From Phialophora verrucosa (taxonomy: Eukaryota; Ascomycota; Eurotiomycetes; Chaetothyriales; Herpotrichiellaceae): 64,000 nt of DNA. How positions within the stretch are numbered: position 1 is the first letter of the stretch; each line of letters starts with the position of its first letter. Under the pieces are notes generated by a model that saw only the letters and a list, made by a program, of their open reading frames with translations, did no database searches and was not told where the DNA came from. Positions 1 to 9,696 of the stretch are shown piece after piece. Location of the stretch: the NCBI GenBank assembly GCA_002099365.1, contig MSED01000002.1, forward strand, positions 3,162,001-3,226,000, read 5' to 3'. The translations under genes and the position numbers were made by a program.

Positions 1-1022
1 AGGCTAAGCCCTTGCGACGGCGCAGCAGCACCACAGTCAAACGCCACTCACTGCGTGAGCCGCGACGGCCGAAATCCATCATCGACGACCAAGCTCGCAT
101 TACCAAACCATCTCGCACCCGAGAAGCCTTCCACAACAGCAACGCCCGTGCCAAGTCCAAGAAGAAACCCCCGGTCACCAAAAAGACTGACTCGGACTCG
201 AAGAGCTTCCCCTGCGCCTTCCACCACTTTGGCTGCTGCGCCACGTTTGCCAATAAAAACGAGTGGAAGCGGCATGTGTCATCCCAGCACCTGCAGCTCG
301 GCTACTACCGGTGTGACATGGACTCGTGCGCAGACCACCAGAAGGGGTTCAACGACTTCAACCGGAAAGATCTCTTCACTCAGCATTGCCGACGCATGCA
401 CGCGCCGTGGTCCAGCACCCGCAGGGGCGAAGATGGCGTGTCCAAGAAAGAGAAGGACAACTTTGAGAAGCAGCTCGACGCCATCCGCGCTCGTTGCTGG
501 GTCGATCGCCGCAAGGCTCCTCACAAGACAAAGTGCGGCTTCTGTGGGCAGAAGTTCGTCGACGGCAAGGAGTCCAAAGGGTGGGATGAGAGGATGGAAC
601 ATGTCGGACGACACTTTGAAAGGGACGGTGTCAAGAGTAAGGACGAAGCCGTAGATGATGGGCTCAAACAGTGGGCTGTCAATGAGGGGTTGGTCTCCGA
701 GGGCAGGCACAAGGGTGAATTCTGGCTGCTGGGCTTCGAGCCGGCTGGGACTAATCGCGGAGCAAAGGGTCAGCGAAGGAGCAAGAGGTTTGTCACGGAG
801 AAAGAGGTCGTGGAGAACAAGCAAGACTCGAAGAAGGGCAAATATGACGCTCTGCAGGAAGACGACACTACAAGCGACGACGACGACGACGACGACGAGG
901 CGCACGAGAGCGTCGAAGTCAAGCGTGAGGAGGGCCTGTCGCCGAAATCCGAAGACAGTCCGGGGGACGAGGACGCCGAGACCGACTCTGACATCGACGC
1001 CGAAGCCGAGGACGATGAATGA
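1..1022 (+). CDS. C2H2 zinc-finger protein, 5' end outside window
   Basis: The frame is open to the first base of the window and the earliest possible start inside it is a TTG, so the true start lies upstream and the gene is 5'-partial. At least three Cys/His modules are visible. The first is Cys-rich and ends EWKRHVSSQH. The second runs from YRCDMDSC to QHCRRMH. The third is CGFCGQKF followed by HVGRH. The C terminus is strongly acidic, with a run of seven Asp encoded by GAC repeats and many Glu/Ser residues. Basic N terminus, fingers and acidic tail fit a nuclear DNA-binding or chromatin protein. The family is common in Pezizomycotina but I cannot name an orthologue. The stop TGA is at 1020-1022. 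Confidence 0.75.
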   Translation, partial: AKPLRRRSSTTVKRHSLREPRRPKSIIDDQARITKPSRTREAFHNSNARAKSKKKPPVTKKTDSDSKSFPCAFHHFGCCATFANKNEWKRHVSSQHLQLGYYRCDMDSCADHQKGFNDFNRKDLFTQHCRRMHAPWSSTRRGEDGVSKKEKDNFEKQLDAIRARCWVDRRKAPHKTKCGFCGQKFVDGKESKGWDERMEHVGRHFERDGVKSKDEAVDDGLKQWAVNEGLVSEGRHKGEFWLLGFEPAGTNRGAKGQRRSKRFVTEKEVVENKQDSKKGKYDALQEDDTTSDDDDDDDEAHESVEVKREEGLSPKSEDSPGDEDAETDSDIDAEAEDDE

Positions 1023-2212
1023 AGGCCTGGGAAGACTGATCGGTCGAATCCATGGTTAGTTTATTAATGAAGCATCCGATGCACTGGCGTTATCATGGCA
1101 CATGGATGTTGGATCGACCAAATGAATGGACATATGTGACGGATATAATGATACCCATATACTCTTTGAGCAGGAGAGAAAAGTGGACGGATTTCCTAGA
1201 TCAAATCAAATACAATTGAATCGTGTTTGAAATCTGGTCCGAGAGCGGCTCTGCTCGTAGGACCGTGTACCGAGTACCGTGTGTGTATCTTCAGCATGGC
1301 CGCCACCACTTCGCGCTCTGATTCGCCAGGCCCAAGACGCGCTGCGCTGTCTTCGCGGCTCCGCACATTTCAGCCTCATGTCGAGTCTATCTTCTTACAT
1401 ACATGGTAATTACTTGCTCTCCTCGGCTTTCCGCTTCCTCAGGCCAAAGTTTACTAGTAATACACGGCTAGCGAATGCCGCTACTCAACTCTATTACAAT
1501 GCAAGCTCTCTGTCATCCATTTCCACCCGTCCCTCGATATGAACACCTAAAGGCTATCGTGACGACGGAATCTGGTCAGCTGCGGCTGACTTTCAACAGG
1601 GCTCGTTGGGCGACGAAACGTAGCATCATCGCCCCGTCAAGCTTTGTACTCCGTGCGACTAAACGTAGCCTCATCGCCACTTCAAGCTCTGTACTCCGTG
1701 CGACTGAACGTAGCCTCATCGCCACTTCAAGCTCTGTACTCCGTGCGACTGAACGTAGACTCATCGCCGCTTCAAGCTTGTACTCTCCGCGACTTTCGGC
1801 CGTTCGTTCTTGGTCCTTGGTTTGGGGCAACGAACTAAAATGTGGACTACTCGGTACTCATTGTGTGATGGCTTTGTCATGGACAGGAGAAAGCACGTCG
1901 AAGCTCGTTGTTCCACGTCTCATTCTTTTGTCTGTTGTTCTTTGTTTTCGCACCTCGTTCTGTCGTCTGTGGCTTTTTGTTCTCAGTTCTCAATCTTTCT
2001 TCTGTTGCTCTTTTTTCAAATCTCATTCACTCGCCTGTGGCTCCTTGTTTCCCTCCCATTGCTCGGCCATAATATCTCCCTGTTAAGAAGGCATATTTCA
2101 CTCCAGATCAGAATTCCACCAAAAACAGCAAGCCAGGTACTATCTGACTATACCGATTGTGGACGCTGAAAAGCCTCTAATATACGCTGCGCCTAGGATA
2201 CGTCGAGTCGAC
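1023..2212. other. Intergenic region with a minisatellite
   Basis: About 1.2 kb separates two plus-strand genes. It contains the 45-bp tandem array listed separately and a pyrimidine-rich stretch around 1920-2060. Open frames across it are generated by the array and show no recognisable protein. Confidence 0.5.
1616..1797. repeat. 45-bp minisatellite, about four copies
   Basis: The unit anchor TAGC(A/C)TCATCGCC recurs at 1621, 1666, 1711 and, as TAGACTCATCGCC, at 1756, an exact 45-bp period. The middle copies are almost identical and the outer ones diverge. As 45 is divisible by three, long open frames arise on both strands (15-residue repeats). There is no other sign that they are coding. 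Confidence 0.85.
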
Positions 2213-2965
2213 ATGAACCATATGATGCGGGTTCTCATATTCACGGCACCCGCCTCTGGTGCCGCTGTCTCCTCGCTGCACTCTCCTACCGAGATCGGTA
2301 CAGCCCACCGCGGGTGCACGCCTGAGGCAGGGCATCGACTGTTCAATTCTTCTGGCGGATTCAACCGTATCATCTATCCCCGCGCTACAGAGCCTGATCC
2401 AGTCCAGCAGCTTCTCTATATTGCACCTACATCGAACACCTGCTCCGGCGCACCTTTCGCCGCCGAATGCGTTACATCCTCACCCTCTACCGTCCAAGCA
2501 ATAGTCGACGGCTTCGCAAAGTATCAGATCACGACCGCGGAAGAACAAGCGGCGCTGTTGTCTTGGATGGCATACGAGTCGGCCGACTTCAAGTATAACC
2601 ACAACCACTTCCCAAGCCCTAGGAACGCGGGCCAAGGGACGCGCTGCATGATGTCGCCCACCTTCGTACAAGAATACGCGCAGTCCATTCCGGAATTGCG
2701 AGCGAAAATCCCCACGGGGATCACTCCAGCCGATCTGGACGCCACCCTCGCGCTGGTGCAGCCTGATCAATACTCCTTTGCAGCTGCGGCATGGTATTAC
2801 AACCAGCACTGTACTGACGCGCAGAAGGTGCAGGTCCAAGCTGGAGGCCAGAACAACTGGGCGTCTGCCTTCATTGGCGGGTGTGTGAACACTGCTATAG
2901 ACGATAGGCGAATTGCCTACTGGGTGCGGGCGTGTGAGGCTCTCGGCGTGAAACTCACCCAGTAA
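2213..2965 (+). CDS. Secreted, possibly lysozyme-like protein
   Basis: Predicted 250 aa from the first in-frame ATG at 2213; a longer frame starts with GTG and is not used. The N terminus (MNHMMRVLIF, then an Ala/Ser-rich stretch) is only a weak signal peptide, so an unrecognised 5' exon is possible. The body (LLYIAPTSNTC, EEQAALLSWMAYESADFKYN, NHFPSP, GQGTRCM, YSFAAAAWYYNQHC) matches my memory of a widespread Pezizomycotina family of small extracellular proteins with a proposed lysozyme-like fold. Conserved Trp, Glu and Cys residues fit an extracellular disulphide protein. The exact activity is unknown. TAA at 2963-2965. Confidence 0.7.
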   Translation: MNHMMRVLIFTAPASGAAVSSLHSPTEIGTAHRGCTPEAGHRLFNSSGGFNRIIYPRATEPDPVQQLLYIAPTSNTCSGAPFAAECVTSSPSTVQAIVDGFAKYQITTAEEQAALLSWMAYESADFKYNHNHFPSPRNAGQGTRCMMSPTFVQEYAQSIPELRAKIPTGITPADLDATLALVQPDQYSFAAAAWYYNQHCTDAQKVQVQAGGQNNWASAFIGGCVNTAIDDRRIAYWVRACEALGVKLTQ

Positions 2966-3521
2966 ATGATCGACCAGACTGGCCTTGTTTTGCTTGGTCG
3001 GATAGGCACGATGCCGCTGTAAGAAAAGGTAAGACATCCATCCATACACCTTGATTGGTTTCTCCTCCCATGATTGATTTAGCTTGTCATCCGGGTGTAT
3101 CGCGCTGAGCTTGTTTGCTAGCTGACACCTTCAATATGCCTTTCCTATCGATGCTTTCACATAGAGTGATTCCCATTATCTGTCTCCTTCCTCGATACCA
3201 CGTCCCAAGACTTCGTTAATGGACACAGTGCTTTGAGAGGAACGAATCATGTTACTCTCCTTTCCTTTGTGGAAGGCACGGCCCTGGTGGCTTGCCTCTC
3301 CTAGATACCTGAAAGCTGGTCTCTCCGAGCTTAGACCTGAATGCATTATTGGGAAGACTTATATTGAGGCCACCGCTGTGATCATGCTCTGCGAGTACCG
3401 TGACGACCGTTTGAAAATTAACCCGTTACACAGACACAATCCAACCAGAGTTCGCATTCAATTTACCACCGGTTATCTAAGATAGGTCATCAATGTTCGA
3501 TTTCTCGACACGCGTTGCTAT
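2966..3521. other. Intergenic, nothing recognised
   Basis: Between the tail of the secreted-protein gene and the 3' end of the minus-strand GPI-protein gene. Short frames only. Confidence 0.4.
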
Positions 3522-4440
3522 TCAAGCCGCCAGCATGGCAATCGCAACAACGAGCGCCAGTTTCGCGGGATGGTCGTGTGCAAGAGGCACAGCTCCTCCT
3601 TCGCTAGACGCCGATGGGACCGCCAATCCTCCAGATGACGTTGGGGACGGTGCAGCAGGGATGTATGTGCTCGTCGCCGACGAGATTGACGTCGTCGGCG
3701 ATGAAGCCAGTGTGCTCGTCGGGACGGCCTGAACGTTGCGACACGTCATGTATGAGTAGAGCATGGTAGAAACTGGCGTTTCGAGCAAACAGCTGACACT
3801 CCCATCAATGTCGCACCGAGATGCCAGATAGAGCATGTCGGCGTTGCACATACAGCTTTGGTATGCATTACCTGTCGTCACACTGAATTCACTCTCGCAC
3901 GAGCTGGTCGACACGGTCAGTCGGTTGCAGTCTCTTGCGATGTCGTCGCAGAAGTCCTGCTCGACCAGAAGAGGCGTCGTGATTGACATGGTGGTTGGCG
4001 AATAGTTGAGCACGTCCCATGCGTCTGCTTCGTCGCATGCCGTCGACCATGCGGCGAACAGGCCATCACTGCCGAGGAAGAGCTCATCGACGGCGGTTGT
4101 ACGCCAGCAGTTCCACCACTCTTGTCGGCACCTTGAAGTACTCGTGTCAGTTGCGGTTCGAGTATTTTGGGGCACTGGACTGGATGGAACTGGCTTACCC
4201 GGCAAGGATGTCCAGGACGGTTTGTGGACAATAGCAACTAATGGCTGCCAATGTGTTGCTCGCTTCGCCACAAGTGATGAGCTTGTCATAGAAGGCGCCG
4301 CAGCTGCTCATCGTGACAGGTGCTAGGCATGCTTCTGGGGACAAGCTGATCTCGGATTGAACGATGGACTGAGCATATGCAGCCCATGGTAGGCTGAGTC
4401 CCCCAAGCCACAGGGTAGCGGCAGTATTGGACGGCTTCAT
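3522..4440 (-). CDS. GPI-anchored Cys-rich surface protein, two exons
   Basis: Join of 4440-4199 and 4131-3522 (minus) with a 67-bp intron, donor GTAAGC at 4198 and acceptor CAAG ending at 4132. The result is 283 aa. A clear signal peptide (MKPSNTAATLWLGGLSLPWA, cleavage likely after AYA) is followed by a Cys-rich ectodomain of about 190 residues. A Ser/Thr/Pro-rich stalk then leads to a hydrophobic end (AKLALVVAIAMLAA), typical of GPI attachment. The Cys spacing is CFEM-like in flavour but does not clearly match CFEM. Likely cell-wall or plasma-membrane outer-leaflet protein of unknown function. Splicing keeps the frame from CYCPQTVLDILAG into CRQEWWNCWR. Confidence 0.8.
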
Positions 4441-5043
4441 AGCTCCTAACGAGCAAGAGTGGTGAGTATCTGAGTATGCGCGATATTGTTCGAAACCTAG
4501 GGAGGGCAGGATGCTTCACAACACGCTCATGCGGGTTTCCAGAGTGTTGTAAGTGCTGCAGCAAGCTGGACCAGAGCGAAGGGCACCAGCATCTCAGGCC
4601 CAGCTCTTCGGCTTTGGTCTATGGAATTGGGTTTGCCGAGCATTTCGTGGACTGGTTGAGCAAATCGATTATCGATGTTTTCCAAACAGTCTTCCTAGTC
4701 ACCGGTCAATTGGGTAAGGCTGCCCAGACAATCGCGGGCGAGATTGCGGCGAATACGGGCAGAGCCTCGTGTTCATGAGGACGACGCTCGAATCATCTCT
4801 TTCCGCCCGAAAATTGACGGCTGGGCATTCTGCTGGGCATCCTGACGAGAACACGGACAGACGCCCCAAATGCCTGGCACGAGAAATGTGCATATAATCG
4901 CGCATGATGGACTCTCAGACTCCCATGCTGGGTCCAAGGATGGAATTTTTCACCCTGGAGAGTGATGTGATGGCACAGTGGTAGAATCGAGAGATCACCG
5001 GCATTTTCCACTCCCACTGCAAAGCGAATGTCGCGCCTTGGCA
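4441..5043. other. Divergent promoter region
   Basis: About 600 bp shared by the minus-strand GPI-protein gene and the plus-strand DUF3433 gene. Only short frames and no clear elements. Confidence 0.4.
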
Positions 5044-7320
5044 ATGCGGTTCCGCGACAATACTCCTGAGCTTCCCAGTCCGGACAGAAGAAAGAGATGG
5101 CGATCTATCACCCTGCGACTTTGGTGTGTGCCTCTCCTTCTGCTCGCCGAACTGGGCTTGATCGTTGCAATCAGCACACTGTTCGCCCTGTCGAGACAGC
5201 GAACTGGATTTGCCGAGATCGGCTTTGAAGAACGCTCGTTGGATTTCTCCACCTTCCCCGGTGCAGTGAGATGGGGCCAAGGGCTGCTGTGGACGGCGCT
5301 CCCCGTATTCACCATTGGGTTGTACAAGTTGTTCCGCGACGCCGTGATAGGAGCGCTGATCGTGGAGACGCCTTACATCGAGTTGGCCCGCAGCAGTCCC
5401 GGCAAACCCGTCGAGGCCAGCAAGTCCGTCTATCTCGACTATCGGACGTCTTTCGCCATCGTGGCCTGCTGGAAGGCATGGAAGAACAGGCACTACTTCC
5501 TTAGCATCTGCCTCGTTCTGTCCTTTGTCGAAGCCCTGGGCCTCGTACCCCTAACGGCACGTCTGTTCGCAGCCCGTGAGGAACTCCTCCCCAAGGAGGC
5601 CACGATCAACGTCTTGTCCACGTTTGACACCAGTGCTCCTCTCGGAGACACCAACTACGGGTCCCTCATGGACGCGGTTTCGGCCTCGTGGGTCAACGAG
5701 TCGCCCCTACCGCTTGGCACGGACGGCGATTTTGCCTTTAGTCGGATCGTGCCAATGCACCCGGGAGGCAACTTCACCGTCTCTGCCCCTACGAACGCGT
5801 CCCGCCTGACTATGGATTGTTCAGAGGTGCCGCAGTCATCGGCAAGCATTACCCTCGTTGAGGAGGCCGACAGCTTCGTCACCGTCCGGTTCTCTGCCGC
5901 CGACCGAGGCTGCGACATCGAAGGCAGCATTCCAACGAGTACGGACGGTAACGACTTTCTCGAGGCCATATTGACGAGCAACTGCCCCGACACGGCCGGC
6001 AGGGTGCGCGTCGGGTTCTTCTACGGCACTATGTCCACCACGGGAGTTCTCACGAATTCCACCCTCGTCTCCTGCATCCCAAGCTACTGGTCCGCACGCG
6101 GCATCCTCACCGTCGTGACCACCAATAACACTTTGTCCGGGCGCGTTGTCGAGACGCCTAGGTTCAACGCCACAGGGTACGACCTCCAGGACCTGGGCAT
6201 CACGGCGCAGCAGTTTGAAGACGGCGTCATGACCGTCCAAACGTTCAACCCCGCGACTTCCAGCGCCGGCAACACGAACGCGCCGCTCCGGCTCGCCGAG
6301 TTGATCGTACGGCGCATCGAGGCTCTCGGCCAGTCGTACAGCGCTGAGACTCTCATCGGAGCGGCCAACGTTGTCTATCCTGCCATTTATACCATGCTGG
6401 CGGTGACGTACTTTTACCCGGAGCTGTCCACGCCCGTCGCCGTCACAGGCACGTTGGCCGTGCCCGAGAACCGTCTGCACGTCGTACCCCCCGTCGCCAT
6501 CACCATGCTCGTCATCCTTGTCATCCTGCTCGCCTCGACCGCCTACCTCATCTTATACCTCCACTCCCATCCGAGCATCTTGGCCGAAGAACCTGTAGGC
6601 CTCCTCGGCGCGGCAAGTCTCCTCCACGGGAGTAACATCCCAGATATCCTCGAGAAGTACCACAAGCGAGGAGACTTTGATGGGCGGCTGAGCCGAAGAT
6701 TGCCGGAGATGAACGGCGACGAGAAGCAGCATCTAGACGGCCGGCTGAAAGACACAGGATGCTGGATCGAGCGTGGCGAACGGCCCCACGAAATAATTAT
6801 CAGGATGGACCAACCTAACGACTCCCCAGTCACGAACGGTGGGAGTGTTGGAGGAGAGGACGACAGCCAGGGCCCGCTTAACGAGCCGGCTTCCAGGATG
6901 TCGAACGGGCCGGCAACGACTCGCAATGGCCGGGCGGCCGGTCGTCAAATGTATGGTAGGATCCCAGGGCAGGAGCAAGAGCAAGAGCAAGACCGAGAGC
7001 GAGAGCAAGAGGCCGTCTATGAACTGGGAATGGGACCGGAGCAAGGACCACGACATGCACAGAGAGCCATTCCGTCACCTTCGTCAGTTCACACACCACT
7101 ACCGACGCCGTCGCCGGAAATAGGCGGCCCAAACTATGACTACGGACCTAGCTATGGTGACGGGTACGGCCGCAGTGGTGCGGACGGTGGGTTCTACAAC
7201 CAGACGCCTACCCTTTTGCCCACGTTCGTGCCTACATCTGTGCCCTCGTCCATGCCAGGGGGGGTTCGTAGAAAACCTGTACACACCAACAATGGCTATG
7301 GCTATGGGCAGCATTATTGA
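5044..7320 (+). CDS. DUF3433-type fungal membrane protein
   Basis: 758 aa from the ATG at 5044; the longer open frame begins with GTG at 4978. Four hydrophobic segments stand out: near residues 28-50 (VPLLLLAELGLIVAISTLFA), 79-98, 150-173, and 480-505 just before the C-terminal tail. A long extracellular-type domain between the third and fourth carries several N-glycosylation sequons (NFT, NAS, NST, NNT, NAT). The cytoplasmic tail is polar with a Gln/Glu repeat (EQEQEQEQDRERE) and a Gly/Tyr-rich end. This layout is that of the fungal DUF3433 family, whose role is unknown. Family assignment rests on topology and memory of the N-terminal block. Confidence 0.75.
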   Translation: MRFRDNTPELPSPDRRKRWRSITLRLWCVPLLLLAELGLIVAISTLFALSRQRTGFAEIGFEERSLDFSTFPGAVRWGQGLLWTALPVFTIGLYKLFRDAVIGALIVETPYIELARSSPGKPVEASKSVYLDYRTSFAIVACWKAWKNRHYFLSICLVLSFVEALGLVPLTARLFAAREELLPKEATINVLSTFDTSAPLGDTNYGSLMDAVSASWVNESPLPLGTDGDFAFSRIVPMHPGGNFTVSAPTNASRLTMDCSEVPQSSASITLVEEADSFVTVRFSAADRGCDIEGSIPTSTDGNDFLEAILTSNCPDTAGRVRVGFFYGTMSTTGVLTNSTLVSCIPSYWSARGILTVVTTNNTLSGRVVETPRFNATGYDLQDLGITAQQFEDGVMTVQTFNPATSSAGNTNAPLRLAELIVRRIEALGQSYSAETLIGAANVVYPAIYTMLAVTYFYPELSTPVAVTGTLAVPENRLHVVPPVAITMLVILVILLASTAYLILYLHSHPSILAEEPVGLLGAASLLHGSNIPDILEKYHKRGDFDGRLSRRLPEMNGDEKQHLDGRLKDTGCWIERGERPHEIIIRMDQPNDSPVTNGGSVGGEDDSQGPLNEPASRMSNGPATTRNGRAAGRQMYGRIPGQEQEQEQDREREQEAVYELGMGPEQGPRHAQRAIPSPSSVHTPLPTPSPEIGGPNYDYGPSYGDGYGRSGADGGFYNQTPTLLPTFVPTSVPSSMPGGVRRKPVHTNNGYGYGQHY

Positions 7321-7750
7321 TGGGTCTCGAGTAACGGAATATGGGAATCGAATTGGGAAATATTATTGATGGATCTCGAGTAACGGAATACGGGTGTTGA
7401 AGATCAGAAACCAGAGATCACACGGACTAGGCACACGGATTAGGGGTCTGTGATCAGATCGGAAATCGTTCAGCATACAGAGTTACGGAGTATATGTGAC
7501 GGGTTCTAGGGCGTCGGTCGGCGTGGGTGGCTGTCTCTCGCGTGGATGATACATAGCTACATCTACCATGCATGTCCTGTAATTGCCTCATCGTCATATA
7601 TTCACATAGTCGATCGCCACGTACAGTCATTGAGGTAGCTGCTTCGATACCCCGGTCAAAGTCACTTGGAGACTGCGATGCGATGCGATCATTCTGATGG
7701 TGGATAGACTCCGGTTCCTACTCCGGTGCGCCTTGCCTTGCGTTGTATCA

Positions 7751-7780
7751 AGAGAGAGAGGGAGAGAGAGACAGAGAGAG
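7751..7780. repeat. GA-rich microsatellite
   Basis: An imperfect (AG)n run interrupted by GG and AC. Confidence 0.8.
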
Positions 7781-7801
7781 CCCTGATAACTGGGAATGGC
7801 T

Positions 7802-7856
7802 TTACCCTGGCATTACCCTGGCATTACCCTGGCCTTATCCTGGCCTTACCCTGGCT
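7802..7856. repeat. 11-bp tandem repeat, five copies
   Basis: Unit TTACCCTGGCA/C begins at 7802, 7813, 7824, 7835 and 7846; the fourth copy has TTATCC. It lies close to the 3' end of the sugar-transporter gene. Confidence 0.85.
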
Positions 7857-7877
7857 CTACGCTGAACGGTTTGCTCT

Positions 7878-9696
7878 TCAGTTCAGTCCGGCAACCAATG
7901 TCCGCGGCGGCATGCTTTCCTCCCCGGTCGGCCCGTGCATCACGCTGGCTCTCTTCTCCTCATAGTTCCTCAACGTGCCCGTCCCTTCGACGGTTTCATG
8001 CACGACGGCGGCATCAAAGACGTCGACCTTTGTGGTGGCGAACTTGCGGGCGCTCACGCCCCTCTCGAACAGGAGGTCGAGCTCGGCGAAGCTGCGGCCC
8101 GCGGGCTCGGGGACGCGGAAGTACGTGTAGATGATGCAGCAGAAGCAGATGGCGGCCCAGAAGAAGCCGGCGTAGTTGCCCCAGTCCCATTCGCCCGGGT
8201 TGAGCATGTACGGGGTCAGGACGGAGCAGATGATGCCGACGATGTTGTACAGGTTGCGGCCCAGCACGACCGTCTTGATCTGCAGGCGGCGGGTCGACAG
8301 CTCGGCGACGAGCGAGTAGCACACGGTGCCGACGGTGAGTTGGTAGCACAGCGCCCACACCAGCATGATGGATCCGGTCGCCAGGGCGGCGGCGTCGCGG
8401 TGCGCGTCCGGCACCAGGCCGAGGAAGCCCATGATGAACAGCATGCTGAACAGGCCGCACAGGCCGTACAGGTAGAGCGAGCGCCGGCCGACGCCCAGCG
8501 TCATCAGGAACCAGGCCCCGAACACGCCCGCCATGTTGATCCCGTACTGGCCGAGCGCAAAGTCGTAGGACTTGCTCGTCGCCAGACCGGCTTGCTCGAG
8601 GAAGTAGGTCGAGTAGCCGGAGAAGGAGTTGCCCGACAGGTTTTGAATCGCCCAGACCATGCACACGATCTCGGTTCGGCGGAGATCAGACCCCTTGAAG
8701 CAGTCCCAGTAGGTGGCCCCCTTTGTGATCTTCTCTTCCAAGGCGGTCGTGTGCACCATCATGGCGATCGTCTCGTCCGCGTCAAAGTCCGTTTCGCGGT
8801 CGAGAGATGTCAGGCGGAGAAGAGATTTCTTCGCATCCTGGATCCGGCCCTTTCTCACGAGCCACCAGGGCGACTCGGGTGCGAGGAAGATCCCGACCAG
8901 GAGTGGAACTGGCCACATCCACTGAAGCGCATACGGGATCCGATACGACCACTGGTCATCCCGCGGCAACATGGACTTGATCACACCGATACCCACGACC
9001 TGACCGAGGCCCCAGCAGAAATTGACATATGTAGTGAGGTAGCCACGCAGAGCGACCGGGCAGACTTCCGACGCGTACGTGATGGTCAAGGTCTGGAAGA
9101 CGCCCCACGGAATCCCGCACAGAATCTCGGCCACTTGCAAGGTTTCGACATTCTGGGCGGTGAAGAAGACGGCCGTGAAAACGATGATGAGGGTGAGACA
9201 GACCATGACGGTGTAGCGGTAGCCAAAACGTTCCGAGACGATCCCGTTGATGAAGAGACCGATGATTTCGCCCACGTTTGCGCCGTTACTGAGCCCTGCT
9301 TGCCAAGGTGCCGGGATCTGGTAGGTGCCGTCAGAAAGTTGCTTGCCGTACTTCTTCCGGAACTGAGGAAAGGCATCTGTGCGAGACCAGTCAGTACGCG
9401 AGTGCCTGATCGCAAGATCTCGCGCGGGCGGCGCTCTTACAGAAATTGCTCAACAAGCAGACATCGTAACCCTCCATACAGATGCACGTCGAGATGAGAA
9501 TACTCCAGCCAACAGCCTTGGGGTAGAGCTTGATACCCTGCCACAAGCTCATCTTGTGTTCTTTCTCGGTCGCCCTTTGCGCACTGTGGATGACATCGTT
9601 GAAACTCTTCCGCCGACCGACATCGTCATGGTGCTCAGGTGCCCCGCGGGAAATTTCAGGAGAGATCACATTCTCCTCGACCGCCTTTTCAGACAT
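7878..9696 (-). CDS. MFS sugar transporter, alpha-glucoside-permease type
   Basis: Join of 9696-9441 and 9376-7878 (minus), with a 64-bp intron (donor GTAAGA at 9440, acceptor ACAG ending at 9377). Product 584 aa. The splice restores the signature GYDVCLLSNFYAFPQFRKKYG across the junction. Sugar-porter landmarks are PESPWWLVRKGR between helices 6 and 7, LGVGRRSLYLYG, and the C-terminal VPEPAGRSFAELDLLFE. About twelve hydrophobic segments follow a polar N terminus of about 60 residues. The sequence pattern is that of the fungal alpha-glucoside/maltose:H+ symporter group of the SP family. The actual substrate cannot be read from sequence. Confidence 0.9.

Larger units (their letters stand above)
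7321..7877. other. Intergenic with simple repeats
   Basis: Convergent 3' ends flank this stretch. It contains a near-duplicate of GATGGGTCTCGAGTAACGGAAT at about 7319 and 7370, a GA-rich microsatellite and an 11-bp tandem array. Confidence 0.5.

Noticed and set aside
1475..2086. 203-codon plus-strand frame
   Set aside because: Created by the 45-bp repeat followed by a pyrimidine-rich tract; no recognisable protein.
4968..5000. A-box-like TGGCACAGTGGTAGA
   Set aside because: No B box or cloverleaf follows at the right distance.
5271..7318. Several shorter frames on both strands within the DUF3433 gene
   Set aside because: Overlap the long coding sequence in other frames and have shadow-like composition.
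7935..9497. 520-codon plus-strand frame
   Set aside because: Antisense of the sugar-transporter gene; Arg/His/Asp/Val-rich shadow translation without any domain.
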